A stretch of DNA of 64,000 nucleotides, taken from positions 19,652,337 to 19,716,336 of the forward strand of contig JAPTHN010000007.1 in NCBI GenBank assembly GCA_026936325.1, given 5' to 3'. Position 1 is the stretch's first letter. Each line of letters opens with the position of its first letter. The stretch comes from Platynereis dumerilii. Taxonomy: Eukaryota > Annelida > Polychaeta > Phyllodocida > Nereididae. Of this stretch, positions 10,846-22,126 are shown one piece after another. The translations under genes were made by a program, and so were the position numbers. Below the pieces are notes generated by a model that was not told where the DNA came from, made no database searches, and worked only from the letters and a program-made list of their open reading frames with translations.

Positions 10846-12689
10846 GTTATTGATATTATAGATAACTTATTAACCATATATGGTTAATGTCATTTCAATT
10901 GACTTCACAAATTGTCACCGGAGTCATGTCGATAGAGTCACATCATTTTTAGTGGCACTAAGCATCCGCTTTTGCTATTTAGATGCTGGGAAAGCTTGTT
11001 AGCACGTATCAGGTCATCCTATCACTAATCTAATTTAAGCTTAACATAGTCTCAACAAATAAGTACTTGTGCTCCAGTCCTGCATTGAATTAAAGGTTTT
11101 AGGGGTATCCTTAATATTTTAGATACCATTGAGGTAGATAGGAAGACCCTCCTGGACAGTGTAGCTGTCACGGATGGGAAACAAAGCAAAGGTAAAGTAG
11201 AACAGTTGTCACAAGGTATCTTGTCGCAGCTGTATTGGGGCTGTTTTGAGTCTAAAGAGAGGTATGACTTTGTACAAAAAGGTTTAAAACATATATTCTG
11301 TGAACATTTCACGACATTCCTGCAATTTGAAGTGTCATAATTTGCTGATTTTCACCGATTTACTAGGGCTGTACAAGGGTAAAAATCGACTCAATCGATA
11401 TGGCGACACTGCCCTTGTTAAAAAGTGACACAGGGACACTGACCCTCTCAAAAAACGACCGACACTAACAGATTTACCCATAATAAATCCTTTATGTTTA
11501 CATAAAAAGTGACAAGGGACATCTGTTTTTCGTTTCAATCCCGACACTTGACACTACATATATAATTAAGGACCCATGTATACCCCTTTTACTGGCTGAA
11601 ATGACACAGATTCTCAGTTTAAAGGTGATGGAATTTGCATATATAATGTGATAACTCTCGATCTGCAAGTTTTTCATGTTTCATAATTTTTCACCCAATC
11701 TACTGAAGTGTAACTTTGCAAACCTAAACTGAGGCAGTGACATCTTGCATTTGATGCCAGTCTCTTGTAATCCCCCACTCTCCTCGAAAGGCTCCAAAAA
11801 TTGACCAAACTGATCATAAAATGCCATGTCATAATAAACATTGATGCCTTCATGATCAAGTAATAAAAATTATACAATTGCATTGGAAAACCATTTGAAG
11901 TACCATTTTTCAAAAACAGAAGTCCATCTTGCTGTCAAAACATATCATATCACAGAAAATTATCCTTAGAATGTGTCTTTAGGACCCTTCTCTAGTCCTG
12001 CATCTCTCGGAAAACATAATGGCAAGTCGAAAATTCCCGGTTCTGTTTCCGATAGGAATTGTATTGTCAAATCAGATGAGCTCCATCTATTCAAGATATT
12101 TTCAGTTGCATGGCCAGTCTTTGTTGCAATGTGATGTTCTTTGGTTTGGGGTGAGCTCTCAACCTAAGGAAAGCAAGGTATACGTTTGATAATGGTTTCA
12201 TATTTTGTCTGGCTTACGTGATCTTTTCATTGCAATAAATTGCAATTTCAATGCTATGTCAATGCAGGATAGATATATGCGTTGCTTGATCATGAATTCA
12301 TACATGGTTGAAATGATGGTTCCACATTTCACTAAGTGTTATGAGGTAAACATTCATGGTATTTTATGATTAGTTGGATAGATTTTTGGTGCTTTTTGAG
12401 GGAATTTGAAGAAATTGCATAATAAGTGTGAACACCCAAAACTTGACTGTTTGTCACAACGCCTCATTGAACTGACATGTTTTGACAAAATTGGTGTATT
12501 GGCTCCATGGCACATATATGACCATGTGTAAAACATATCCAAATGGCGTTATTAATTTGGAGATACAATGAAAAAACACGGGTACATAATAGGTCGGACA
12601 CACTGGAATTGAAAAACGCCTAATTATGTACTAATGCATTGTTGATTGGAAATTCATTGATCTCACAAAACTTAATTTGTTAAACTCTC
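10846..12689. other. Centre of the foldback element
   Basis: This 1.84 kb between the two arms matches neither arm. It contains one open stretch at 11089-11340 (listed separately) and a segment at 11350-11540 with several AAAAGTGACA(A/C)GGGACA-like words. I recognise no transposase motif. Confidence 0.5.
11089..11340 (+). CDS. Unrecognised open frame inside foldback centre (possible captured fragment)
   Basis: An 83-codon open frame without an N-terminal Met runs from an upstream stop to TAA at 11338-11340. Its composition looks protein-like: DTIEVDRKTLLDSVAV, LSQGILSQLYWGCFES and ERYDFVQKGLKHIF, with mixed charges and no low complexity. I do not recognise the family. It may be an exon or transposase fragment carried in the centre of the element, or simply chance. 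Confidence 0.25.
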   Translation: MKGFRGILNILDTIEVDRKTLLDSVAVTDGKQSKGKVEQLSQGILSQLYWGCFESKERYDFVQKGLKHIFCEHFTTFLQFEVS

Positions 12690-14445
12690 AAAATTACCTA
12701 TAATATCTAAAGACTCATGCATTTCCATGGCAACAAAGACCAGAATATCCCACGGAGGGTCACTTTTCTGACGGTCATTGCTACAAAATGGTTTGTCATA
12801 AAATTGAACATGATGGTTAGGATATAGGTTGTGATATTGATAGATTACAAAATTCAAATATATTGTTTGCCTTGACTTGTTGTCTCAGAAACGATTTTGT
12901 AAGATAAATTACATAAAACAGGCAAATCTTGTCTATGTTTTGAAAGAGGACACTCTGACAGACATTTAGATTCACAAATCTTTTTGGTTTTATGAATAAC
13001 TTTAGTGCAAAAGAGGCCAAAGTGTGTTATTTATAAATCAGTGGGAAACTTCAAATTTGTTTTGACTTCTTGTTTCCATGGCAACCAAGACACATGTTAT
13101 GGAGGGTTCTATGTTCTGAAGGTCATCCTTTCACAATGATTATATCCAAAAATGAGTAAGATGGCATATAAGATTCTGTAATCAGAGATATCCAGAAATT
13201 CCAAAATTCATCAAAATTGTTTGACCCGATATGTTGCCTTGGAAATAGTTATAATGAAACAAATTTTCAAGAAACATACAAATCTAACCCGCATTTGGAA
13301 AAAGTGCACTCTCCCAGACATTTTCATGTAGCACAACTGCAGGTTTTATGAGATCATTTTAGAATATAAGAGCTCTAAATGTGTCAGTTATGACCAGGAC
13401 TTCAAATTTGTTATGATATCCTGTTTCCATGGCAACCAGACCAGGCCACACATCTGAGGGTTCGCTTTTCTGAAGGTCATCCTGCCACAATGATTATGTC
13501 AAAAAATGAGCACTATGACATGTCTATTAGTTGAGATATTGATAAATTCCGAAATTCTTATAAACTTGTTTTTCCTGACTTATAGCCTTGGAAACCATTT
13601 TAGCGCAACAACTAGACATAAAACATAAAAATCTCGCACATGTTTTGAAAGAGGACACTCTCAGCAACATTTCCATATACAACACTAGCGGGTTTAATAA
13701 AATTATTTTGGAGTATAAGAGATCAAAGTGTGTGACAATGACTGAAAACTTAAAATTTGTTATGATATCCTGTCTCCGTAGCAACCAGGACCATGCCACA
13801 CATCCGAGGGTTCACTTTTCTAAAGGTCATTCTGCCACAATGATTATGTCCAAAAATGAGCACTATGGCTTGTCTATTAGTTGAGATATTGATAAATTCC
13901 AAAATTCTTATAAACTTGTTTGTCCTGACTTATTGCCTTGGAAACCATTTTAGTGCAATAACTAGACATGAAACATAAAAATCTCGCACAGGTTTTGAAA
14001 GAGGACACTCTCAGCAACATTTCAACATACAACACTAGCGGGTTTAATGAAATAATTTTGGAGTATAAGATATCAAAGTGTGTGACAATGACAGGAAACT
14101 TCAAACTTGTCATGATTTCTTGTTTCCATGGCAACCAATACAATGTAAAAGCAAAATTTGTCTGCCAGTGGGAAGTCTGTCTCAACGATAGTTTGATCAG
14201 GAACAAAAACCTCACATGTGAACTTTGGTGTTTAAGAAAAGCATTAAAAATGAATAATTTGAGAATTACAATTCTGATAAATCTGTTGCCATGGCAACAG
14301 CTCTCCCTTAGTTAGTACCCGGAACTAGTAATTTTCTTAGCGGGATTCTGATAGCTGACATTCTGGCGAACATTTTGGTATATGATTCGGCCTGTTGTAC
14401 TTCCTTCCGGGTTATCATCAAAAATGAGCTCATATTTCCTCTACT
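12690..14445 (-). repeat. Right foldback arm: ~350 bp satellite, about 5 copies
   Basis: The minus strand of this arm repeats the left arm. The landmark CCATGGCAACCA recurs at about 12728, 13075, 13425, 13775 and 14127. The outermost part, ending near 14445, is the inverted counterpart of 8808-9125. Outer units (13500-14200) match the left outer units closely, and inner units are older. Confidence 0.8.
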
Positions 14446-14591
14446 ATATACAATGAAAACTACAACCTGCATATTAATAAGTATGACATGTAAGGCGAAG
14501 TATAAGTAAAAATAACGTGCAAGCACTTTAAGAGATGCTTGTAGATAGACTGCCCATGGTAGTATCTACCCCTTTGCCTGTCACCTGCACA

Positions 14592-14669
14592 AGGGTATCT
14601 GGCATGTGAGACCTGCAGAGGGTATTTGGCATGTGAGACCTGCTGGAGGGTATCTGGCCTGTGACCTAC
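14592..14669 (+). repeat. Short tandem repeat, three ~27 bp units
   Basis: AGGGTATCTGGCATGTGAGA is repeated three times with small changes, the last unit degenerate. It lies between the right arm and the outer GAGGCA array, in a part of the element not matched on the left side. Confidence 0.7.
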
Positions 14670-15005
14670 TTTTGGTGATTGACCTTTGACCTGCAGAAAC
14701 TCAGCCTGTTTGTTTTCTTTATTAATTTTTTCATCTCAGAAAGACACCAAAAGTTTATCAACGCAAGATAAAATTCTATTGAGACTGTATGCAAAGTTTT
14801 AATGACAGAGATGAAACAGCATGACCAAGGCAGTTGTCATAAGTTTCAGAGCCATCCTCCCGCAATAGAGATGCCGCTTGCAAGCAAGCAAGCATCTCTA
14901 AAAACTTGATTTACAACATTGGTACCATGCTCTCAAGTTGGGGTTTCCCTTTTCAATGCAAATTTAGGTCACCACAAGGAGACACCCTTGTATAATGTAC
15001 AGGAG

Positions 15006-15340
15006 AGGCATGTTTGAGGCGTAAAGGTGAAATTCAGGCCACACAATAATTTGGCTATGTTGAAGAGGTATATTTGAGGCACAGGGTAGAAAAACAGAGT
15101 CCAGTTTGAGGTACATTTGAGGCATAGATGCAGGTAATGCTTTTCTTGGTAAGTCAGGGAGGCATGTTTCAGGCATATCATTATGCAGGGAGGCACAGAT
15201 GAGGCACATCATTAACAATAGAGGCACATTTGAGGCACACTGCACTTGGTAGACTATGCCTCAAATGTGCCTCAAGTATGCCTCAAACGTGCCTCAAATG
15301 TACCTCTGAAAAATTTCTATGCCTCAAATGTGCCTCTCTT
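15006..15340. repeat. GAGGCA short repeat array, right end
   Basis: This mirrors the left array. GAGGCATGTTTGAGGC-like words read on the plus strand from 15006 to about 15240. The array then flips to TGCCTCAAATGTGCCTCAA (15256-15340) and runs into the outer TIR ending at 15351. Confidence 0.75.
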
Positions 15341-15351
15341 TGGTATGGGAT

Positions 15352-16849
15352 ATTATCAATAGTAAATATATATTTATATACACATGTGGACTTTATGGCT
15401 AATATCTGTAAATTTTAGAAGATAAAGTATTGTCAGTCCCTTTTATTTAGTCATTTGCACAAAAATTAAATGTGAATGAATCATACAGACTGGCTTTTGT
15501 TGAATGGAGCACTGGAGAAGTCTTGATTATATAATGGTATGTCAGAAGGTCATTGTCCTTTCAATGACTGAAGCCAAGATCACTGGGGTAAAGACTTCAG
15601 TGGATATCAGGCTTGGCTGCTACATGTCTCTGCATTGTGTAATTGTTACATAATCTTGTGTCAGTCTCAGTTGGTGGTTAAGTGGCCGGCTAATATGCAG
15701 CACACATCAAAAGCAGCAGTCATTAAACTATGGAGATATTTTAATGAAGAAAAATGCTTTAAAAATATAATTTTCCAAAATCTCCTTTTATTAGTTAGAA
15801 TCTACTTTATTCTGCAAATTGTCATTTTATTTAACTTTATTTTTCTTCCCTAATGGCTATACACTGAATAATGTAATGATAATCAGGAGTTTTTAAAGTA
15901 TTTTTTTTAAATGAAAATAAACATAAAATTTATATCAGTTGTGAAAATCATGGCAAAATGGAAATGGCCTTTTATACATCTTGTTATTGTTAGAAAACTA
16001 CATGGTATGATTGACTTATTGTCTGAATCATATAGGCCAAAAGAAAATGTTGAAAGAGGAAAAACTCAAATGATAAATAGATTCAGACAAAATTCGTAGC
16101 CTATGTTTTAAATCTGTATTTGCATATGATTATGGCCTTGATTGTTTTCAGAGGTTATAAAAGGGGATTTAAATGAGGTTGTAATAATCAGTCACCAGTC
16201 ACTATAGGGTCACCCTGCCTTTTTGGACCCTGAACCAGCTGATTTACGAAAATCATGATGACACGAAGAAAGCTGTTTTTTTTTTAATTGTACAACCAAG
16301 TATTTTAAGGGGAAAATCAATTTTAAAGCATTCTCTTATAACATACTGTGTTCAGTTACTACAACGTACACATGTACTTATTAATTGTTTTTATTTACAA
16401 GCACTTTTGGTATCGTCCAAAAATTTGATTTCATGCAGCATATTTTTCATTTTTGGGGCTGTATATTTTTGTTTTTGCAAATACGTTATGATGACTATTA
16501 TCAACTTATCACGCTTTCCATTCATGCTAATGTTGGACTGTTGTGCATCAAGATCAGTAGGGTACATACAATAGGACATGATAAATTGTCTGCACCTAAA
16601 ATGTCGCTAAGGTACTTCAACAGAAGTATGTTGTGTACATCCCATACTGAGCGTGATATTATAAAATGTAAGTCTGTATGTCAACAGGTTGAAATTTAAA
16701 TAAATAAACATCTTCTTTATTTTGCTGAAAAAAAAGCAAAATCATTGTGAATTAATCCTGCAGTTCATGGCAGACAGATCTGTCTTTTTGGTGAACATAC
16801 AAGGTAGGCCTACAACAAGTGCCAAGTTCACATAGCCCAACTCGAACTT
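15352..16849. other. Intergenic stretch, no gene recognised
   Basis: AT-rich DNA. Short frames at 15635-15853, 15911-16099 and 16385-16699 show no recognisable protein family. No transposon ends were seen. Confidence 0.5.
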
Positions 16850-17157
16850 CAGATCTTGAAATTGTCTCCATTTGATTGGTTTTCCTCACAGCAATGACTA
16901 CTCAGACACATGAGATGCAAACCAAGTTCAGGCTTTGTCAATCATGTGCAGTAAAGCTGTAAGTAATGTTTTTCAAGTTTCCATGAAACAAGGCTGCACA
17001 ATACACACAGCCTTAACTTATTCAAACACTAATTTTAAAAAAATCCCACAGGCCTAAATGGAATTAATTAAATATTGTGAATAATTAAATACCTTGCCAA
17101 ATGGAATAAATTCACAACCATCCCAAATGGAATAATTCAATACCATCTCAAATGGAA
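16850..17157 (+). repeat. Left copy of a ~300 bp direct duplication flanking the minisatellite
   Basis: Beginning at CAGATCTTGAAATTGT, this segment recurs in direct orientation at about 23966-24260, including the shared CCTCACAGCAATGACTACTC and GGCTTTGTCAATCATGTGCA stretches. It ends with three AAATGGAATAATTCA-type minisatellite units at 17100-17157. The minisatellite therefore seems to continue across the insertion to 22127. Confidence 0.75.
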
Positions 17158-17494
17158 CTAGGACGGGTGCGTTGGGGGGGCTATAGCTTTTAACCTCGAG
17201 ACAAACTTTTTTTTAAGCGTTGATGAACAATTTTTTATTTATGCAGACATGCAACACTCAAACTTTTTTTTTTAAGTTTAACATTGCGGTACCCTAGCTA
17301 TTGGTGGAAAAAAAACATTTTTTTGTCCAAATTTTTTCTTTCAGTGTCAAGCTGGAAACAAACACCAAAAAGCCATACCCCCAAAAAAAAAGTTGATTAA
17401 GACTGTTACTTATAATACGAAGGCTAGATATGTTATTGCAGCATCATTCCTTGGATCATCTATATTTGCATGCTAATTTCGGCAATTGTGGTAG
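17158..17494. other. Unmatched flank between minisatellite and foldback element
   Basis: It contains several homopolymer A and T runs and a G-run (about 17174). No coding or repeat signature was found. Together with 21781-22126 it lies between the interrupted minisatellite and the TIRs of the element at 17495-21780. Confidence 0.4.
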
Positions 17495-20400
17495 TAGTCC
17501 GGCAGTAAAATGCCATTTTTGGGCCTAACCCAAAAGTTCCGGTTAAAGTTTTTTTCTCTCTTGATCCTGTATCTATGTGGTCCAAGGAACATTTTCAGGG
17601 GGGGTGTGAAACTCTCACCCTTGAGCATTCCGAGAAATCCAAGATGGCGTCCAAAATGGCCGCCGGAACCGAAATTGGTCATAAATTGGCTCCTAATTCA
17701 GCTAGGATGATAAATAAAACATCAAAATATGGGTTTTGAGGGTCAAGGGTTCCAGAAATTGATAAATCAAACCTATAAGATCACAATTTCTAGCTTAAAT
17801 GGCCTAAATGATGCATGAAAACTGTAAAATTAGCGTTGAAAATCAAGATTATGCGTATGTGACCTGCTCCACCAAAATGTGCTTAAAGAATAAGCAAAGT
17901 ATCTATTACTGTGGCTTCCCCTGAATCTACTTGAAAGGTGCTTTCAAATGATGGGTCATATGTGGGTACATGTCAATTGCATCAAAAGTAATGACATGTC
18001 AAAAACCGTGAACAATGTAAATAATGAAGCTGCAGAATTGGAGAAAGTGGCCTTTAGGCTTTACATTTCAAGCCAAACAATGTCAAACAAGCAAAGGTCG
18101 GTTTATTGTTTTCTGAAGTATATGGATTAAAATACTCTAAGATAATGCCTCTTTCAATAAAAATATCCTTAAAGTATGACTTATGTGATATATGAGCAAT
18201 GCACATTGCTCTTATCTGGACCATCTCCGCCTTCTTGAGAACTTCAGTCACTTTTGTCTCTTTTAGTGGACCAGCCAATGTACATGATTCTGTACTGTTA
18301 GAAGCTTTATTGTTAATGGAAGGTATCTATGCCAGTTAGATAGACAATAGGTTTGACGAAAGGATTAGGGTTGATATCACTTATGGATTTGAGTCTTGAG
18401 GTTAATTTGTGGTCGTTAAGGTCAAAGCCAAGACGACGGTGCTTTTTCAGCAACATCGAAAATAAAATAAAATCAAAATTACCTAAAGTGACAAAATTGT
18501 ACATGCTTAGGCTAGAACCTAGCTCGCAGTACTTAATGAAATTCACTATTTTGATACTTGTAATTGCACTTCACCCTTAATGATGTATTTTACAAGGACA
18601 AAATGTTTGCCGGGCGTACTCCAAAAAGCATCCTTTTTTTCCATTTCAAATTTCCTCAGAAAATTCTCTTACCAAATGCTTGCTTAAAAATCTTTGTACA
18701 TAAGTCATTTTCCTGGAGTAAGGCTATCTAAATTTAGTTAGTGCTCTAGTTAATTGATTCATTCACGAGAAACTAACTCTGTCCTCACAAAAGTTGCCAA
18801 AGACAACAATTGAAGCAGATCAGAGGGGCTCCTCTGTATTCATGTATTTTATGGGACGAAGTTTTTTGATACCCTTTAGAATAATTAAATGTCATTTGAA
18901 CAAAAAAACATTTTTAACAGGCCTGTCAACGTCCACACCCATTTTGGTTTGTTGGGAATGAATTATCCAGTGTTTGGGATTGGTGGAATTGAGAATATCT
19001 GGGAGGATTTTGTGTTTTTCAGAGGATATTTTCGACACTGACAGCAAGATGCATTTAACTTTTACTTTTGGAGGATTGACTGTTGTAGTAACAAGAAAAC
19101 CAAGGAGCCAAATGAAAGCTGACATCAAGAGCTATCCATCCACATCCATTTTGGTTGGTTCGAAATGAGTAATCCAGTGATTAGGACAGATGAAATTGAA
19201 AATGCATGGGCAGATTTTGTGTTTCCGAGGAGATTTTTGACAATGACTGCAACATTTATTTAGCTTTGGGAGGGTTGACAGTTGTAGTAACAAGGAAACC
19301 ATGTTGCAAACTGAAAGCTGACATCAAGGGCTATCCATCCCCATCCATTTTGGTTAGTTAGGAAGGATTTATCTAGTGATTAGGATAGGTGTAATTGAAA
19401 ATACATGTGAGGATTTTGTGTTTCCAAAGAGATTTTTGACACTGACGGCAACATTTATTTACCTTTTGGAGGGTTGACAATTGCATAAACAAGGAAACCA
19501 AAGGTGCCAAATGACAGCTGACATCAAGGACTATCCATCCACATCCATTTTGGTTGCTTAGAAGTTAGGTATCTAGTAATTGAGACAGGCAGAATTGAAA
19601 ATGCATGGGTAGATTCTGTGTTTCCGAGGAGATTTTTGACAATGACAGCAAAATTTATTAAGCTTTTGGAGGGTTGACAGTTGCAGTAACAAGGAAAACA
19701 AGGTACCAAGTGACAGCTAACATCAAGGGCTTTCCATCCCCATCCATTTTGGTTGGTTGGGATTAAGTTACCAAGTGCTTAGGATGGGGAGAATTGAAAA
19801 TACATGGGAGGATTTTCTGTTTCCGGGGAGATTTTTGACACTGACAGCAACATCTATTTAGCCTTTGGAGGGTTGACATTTGTACTAACAAGGAAACCAA
19901 GGTGCCAAAAGACAGCTGATATCAAGGGCTGTCCATCCACATCCATTTTGGTTGGTTCAGATTAAATTACCAAGTGATTAGGATTGGGGGAATTGGTAAC
20001 ACATGGGAGGATTTTGTGTTTCCGGGGAGATTTTTGACACTGACAGCAACACTTATTTAGCTTTTGGAGGGTTGACAGTTGTAGTAACAAGGAAACCAAG
20101 GTGCCAACTGAAAGCAGACATCAAGGGCCATCCATCCTCATCCATTTTGGTTGGTTAGAAATTAATAATCCAGTGTTTAGGACAGGAAGAATTGAAAATG
20201 AAAGGATTTATCTGGTGGTTAGGACAGGTGGAATTGAATGTACATTGGAGGATTTTGTGTTTCTGAGGAGATTTTCGATGAAGACTGCAACATTTATTTT
20301 GCTTTTTCAAAGGTTGACAGTTGGAGTAACAAGGAAAACAAGGTATCAAATGACAGCTGACATCAAGGTCTATCCATCCACATCTATTTTGGTTGGTTCG

Positions 20401-21780
20401 GATTAAGTTACGCAGTGATTAGGATCGGGGGAATTGAAAATACATGGGAGGATTTTCTGTTTCCGAGGAGATTTTTGGCACTGACAGCAACATTTATTTA
20501 GCCTTTGGAGAATTAACAGTTGTACTAACAAGGAAACCAAAGTGCAAAATAAAGCTGACATCAAGGGCTATCCATCCACAACCATTTTGGTTGGTTAGAA
20601 ATTAATAATCCAGTGTTTAGGACAGGAAGAATTGAAAATGCATGGGAGGATTGAGTGTTTCCGAGGTGATTTTTTGGCACTGGCAACAACATTTATTTAG
20701 GTTTTGGAGGGTTGACAATTGTAGTAACAAGGACACTAAGGTGCCAACTGAAAGCTGACATCAAGGGCTATCCATCCTCATCCACTTTGGTTTGTTAGGA
20801 AAGATTTATCTTGTGATTGGGATAGGTTGAATTGAAAATACATTGGAAGATTTTGTGTTTCGGAGGAGAATTTTGATAATGACTGCAACATTTATTTAGC
20901 TTTTTGGAAGGTTGTCTGTTGGAGTAACAAGTAAATCAAGGTTTAATTTAAAGCTGACATCAAGGGCGATCCATCCACATCCATTTTGGTTAATTAGGAA
21001 TGAGTTATCTAATTAATAGCATAGGTGGAATTGAAAATACATGGGAGGATTTTGTGTTTCCTAGGAGATTTTCGCACTGATAGCAAACCTTTATTTAGCT
21101 TTTGGAAGGTTCACAGTTATATTAGCAAGGAAATCAAGGTGTCAAATGAAAGCTGACATCTAAGGCTATCCATATACCAGAAAACAAATAGCATACCCGT
21201 GTTATTTTGATATATTTTGGTGTTGATGGCTTGAAATTTAACAGTCGTTTATTCGGTTTCCGGAGCTTCATAATTAGCATGTTTGACATGTTATTTCTTT
21301 TGATGCAATTGACATGTACCCACATATGACCCATTATTTGAAAGCACCTTTCAACTAGATTCAGGGGAAGCCACAGTAATAGATACTTTGCTTATTCTTT
21401 AAGCACATTTTGGTAGAGCAGGTCACATACGCATAATCTTGATTTTCAATGCTAATTTTACAGTTTTAATGCATCATTTAGGCCATTTAAGCTAGAAATT
21501 GTGATCTTATGAGTTTGATTTATCAATTTCTGGAATCCTTGCCCCTCAAAACCCCTATTTTGATGTTTTATTTATCATCCTAGCTGAATTAGGAGCCAAT
21601 TTATGACCAATTTCGTGTCCGGCGGCCATTTTGGACGCCATCTTGGATTTCTCGGAATGCTCAAGGGTGAGAGTTTCACACCCCCCCTGAAAATGTTCCT
21701 TGGACCATATAGATACAGGATCAAGAGAGAAAAAAACTTTAACCGAAACTTTTGGGTACCACCCCTCCACTGCCGGACTA
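17495..21780. mobile_element. 4.3 kb foldback element, ~0.6 kb TIRs around a 199 bp satellite
   Basis: The left arm 17495-18127 and right arm 21172-21780 are inverted copies starting from TAGTCCGGCAGT/ACTGCCGGACTA. Both include the GATGGCGTCCAAAATGGC segment and GACCTGCTC(C/T)ACCAAAATGTG, with divergence increasing inward. TA follows the right tip and precedes GTCCGG on the left, so a TA target duplication is possible but unproven. The interior has 0.8 kb of unmatched sequence (18128-18920) and then a tandem satellite to 21170. No transposase frame is seen, so the element is non-autonomous. Confidence 0.75.
18920..21170 (+). repeat. ~199 bp satellite, about 11 copies, inside foldback element
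   Basis: The landmark CATCCATTTTGGTTGGTT recurs at roughly 18937, 19145, 19347, 19542, 19740, 19938, 20138, 20388, 20580, 20780 and 20978. The period is near 199 bp except for one unit expanded to about 250 bp by an internal ~50 bp duplication (near 20160-20240). Each unit also holds GAAAGCTGACATCAAGGGCT and GGAGGATTTTGTGTTTCC. Copies differ by perhaps a tenth of their bases, so the array is not recent. The small frames in it share the same repeated phase and are not genes. Confidence 0.85.
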
Positions 21781-22126
21781 TAGGATTTACATCAAATAAG
21801 CATTAAAATGTTGCTAATTTAGTGCTTTGGCACAATCTACGAACGTTTTATGGCCGTTTTTGCTGAGAAAATGTAGCAAAAAAGGATAGTGCATGCTGGA
21901 CTGTAGAGGCCTTTTTCAGATTTCTTTAATTGTGGGCCCAAAAAAGCTACAATAGTCACCAAAATTTAATCAGGTCTTGTGTAGTACAAATGAACACACC
22001 ATGCCAAAGCATATCTAAGTCCATCCAGTAGTTTTCGCAGGAAGCAACTCACATACACACTAACGCACATGCTTAAGTGCCAGGGACCACAACAATTATA
22101 ACTTCTCAGCAAAGCTAATAATAATT
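21781..22126. other. Unmatched flank between foldback element and minisatellite
   Basis: No repeat partner, coding frame or RNA gene is recognised here. The minisatellite resumes at about 22127. Confidence 0.4.

Larger units (their letters stand above)
8037..15351. mobile_element. 7.3 kb foldback element with satellite-built arms
   Basis: The outer ends are inverted copies: ATCCCAGACCAAAGAGAG at 8037-8054 faces ATCCCATACCAAAGAGAG read on the minus strand at 15334-15351. Each end is followed inward by an array of GAGGCA words (8058-8502 and 15006-15340). Further in, two long inverted arms (8808-10845 and 12690-14445) consist of a ~350 bp unit in tandem, about five to six copies per side, around a 1.84 kb unique centre. 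The plan (short outer repeats, long inverted inner arms, variable centre) resembles the TU foldback elements of sea urchins and Drosophila FB. No transposase is recognised. No clean target duplication could be assigned. Confidence 0.65.
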
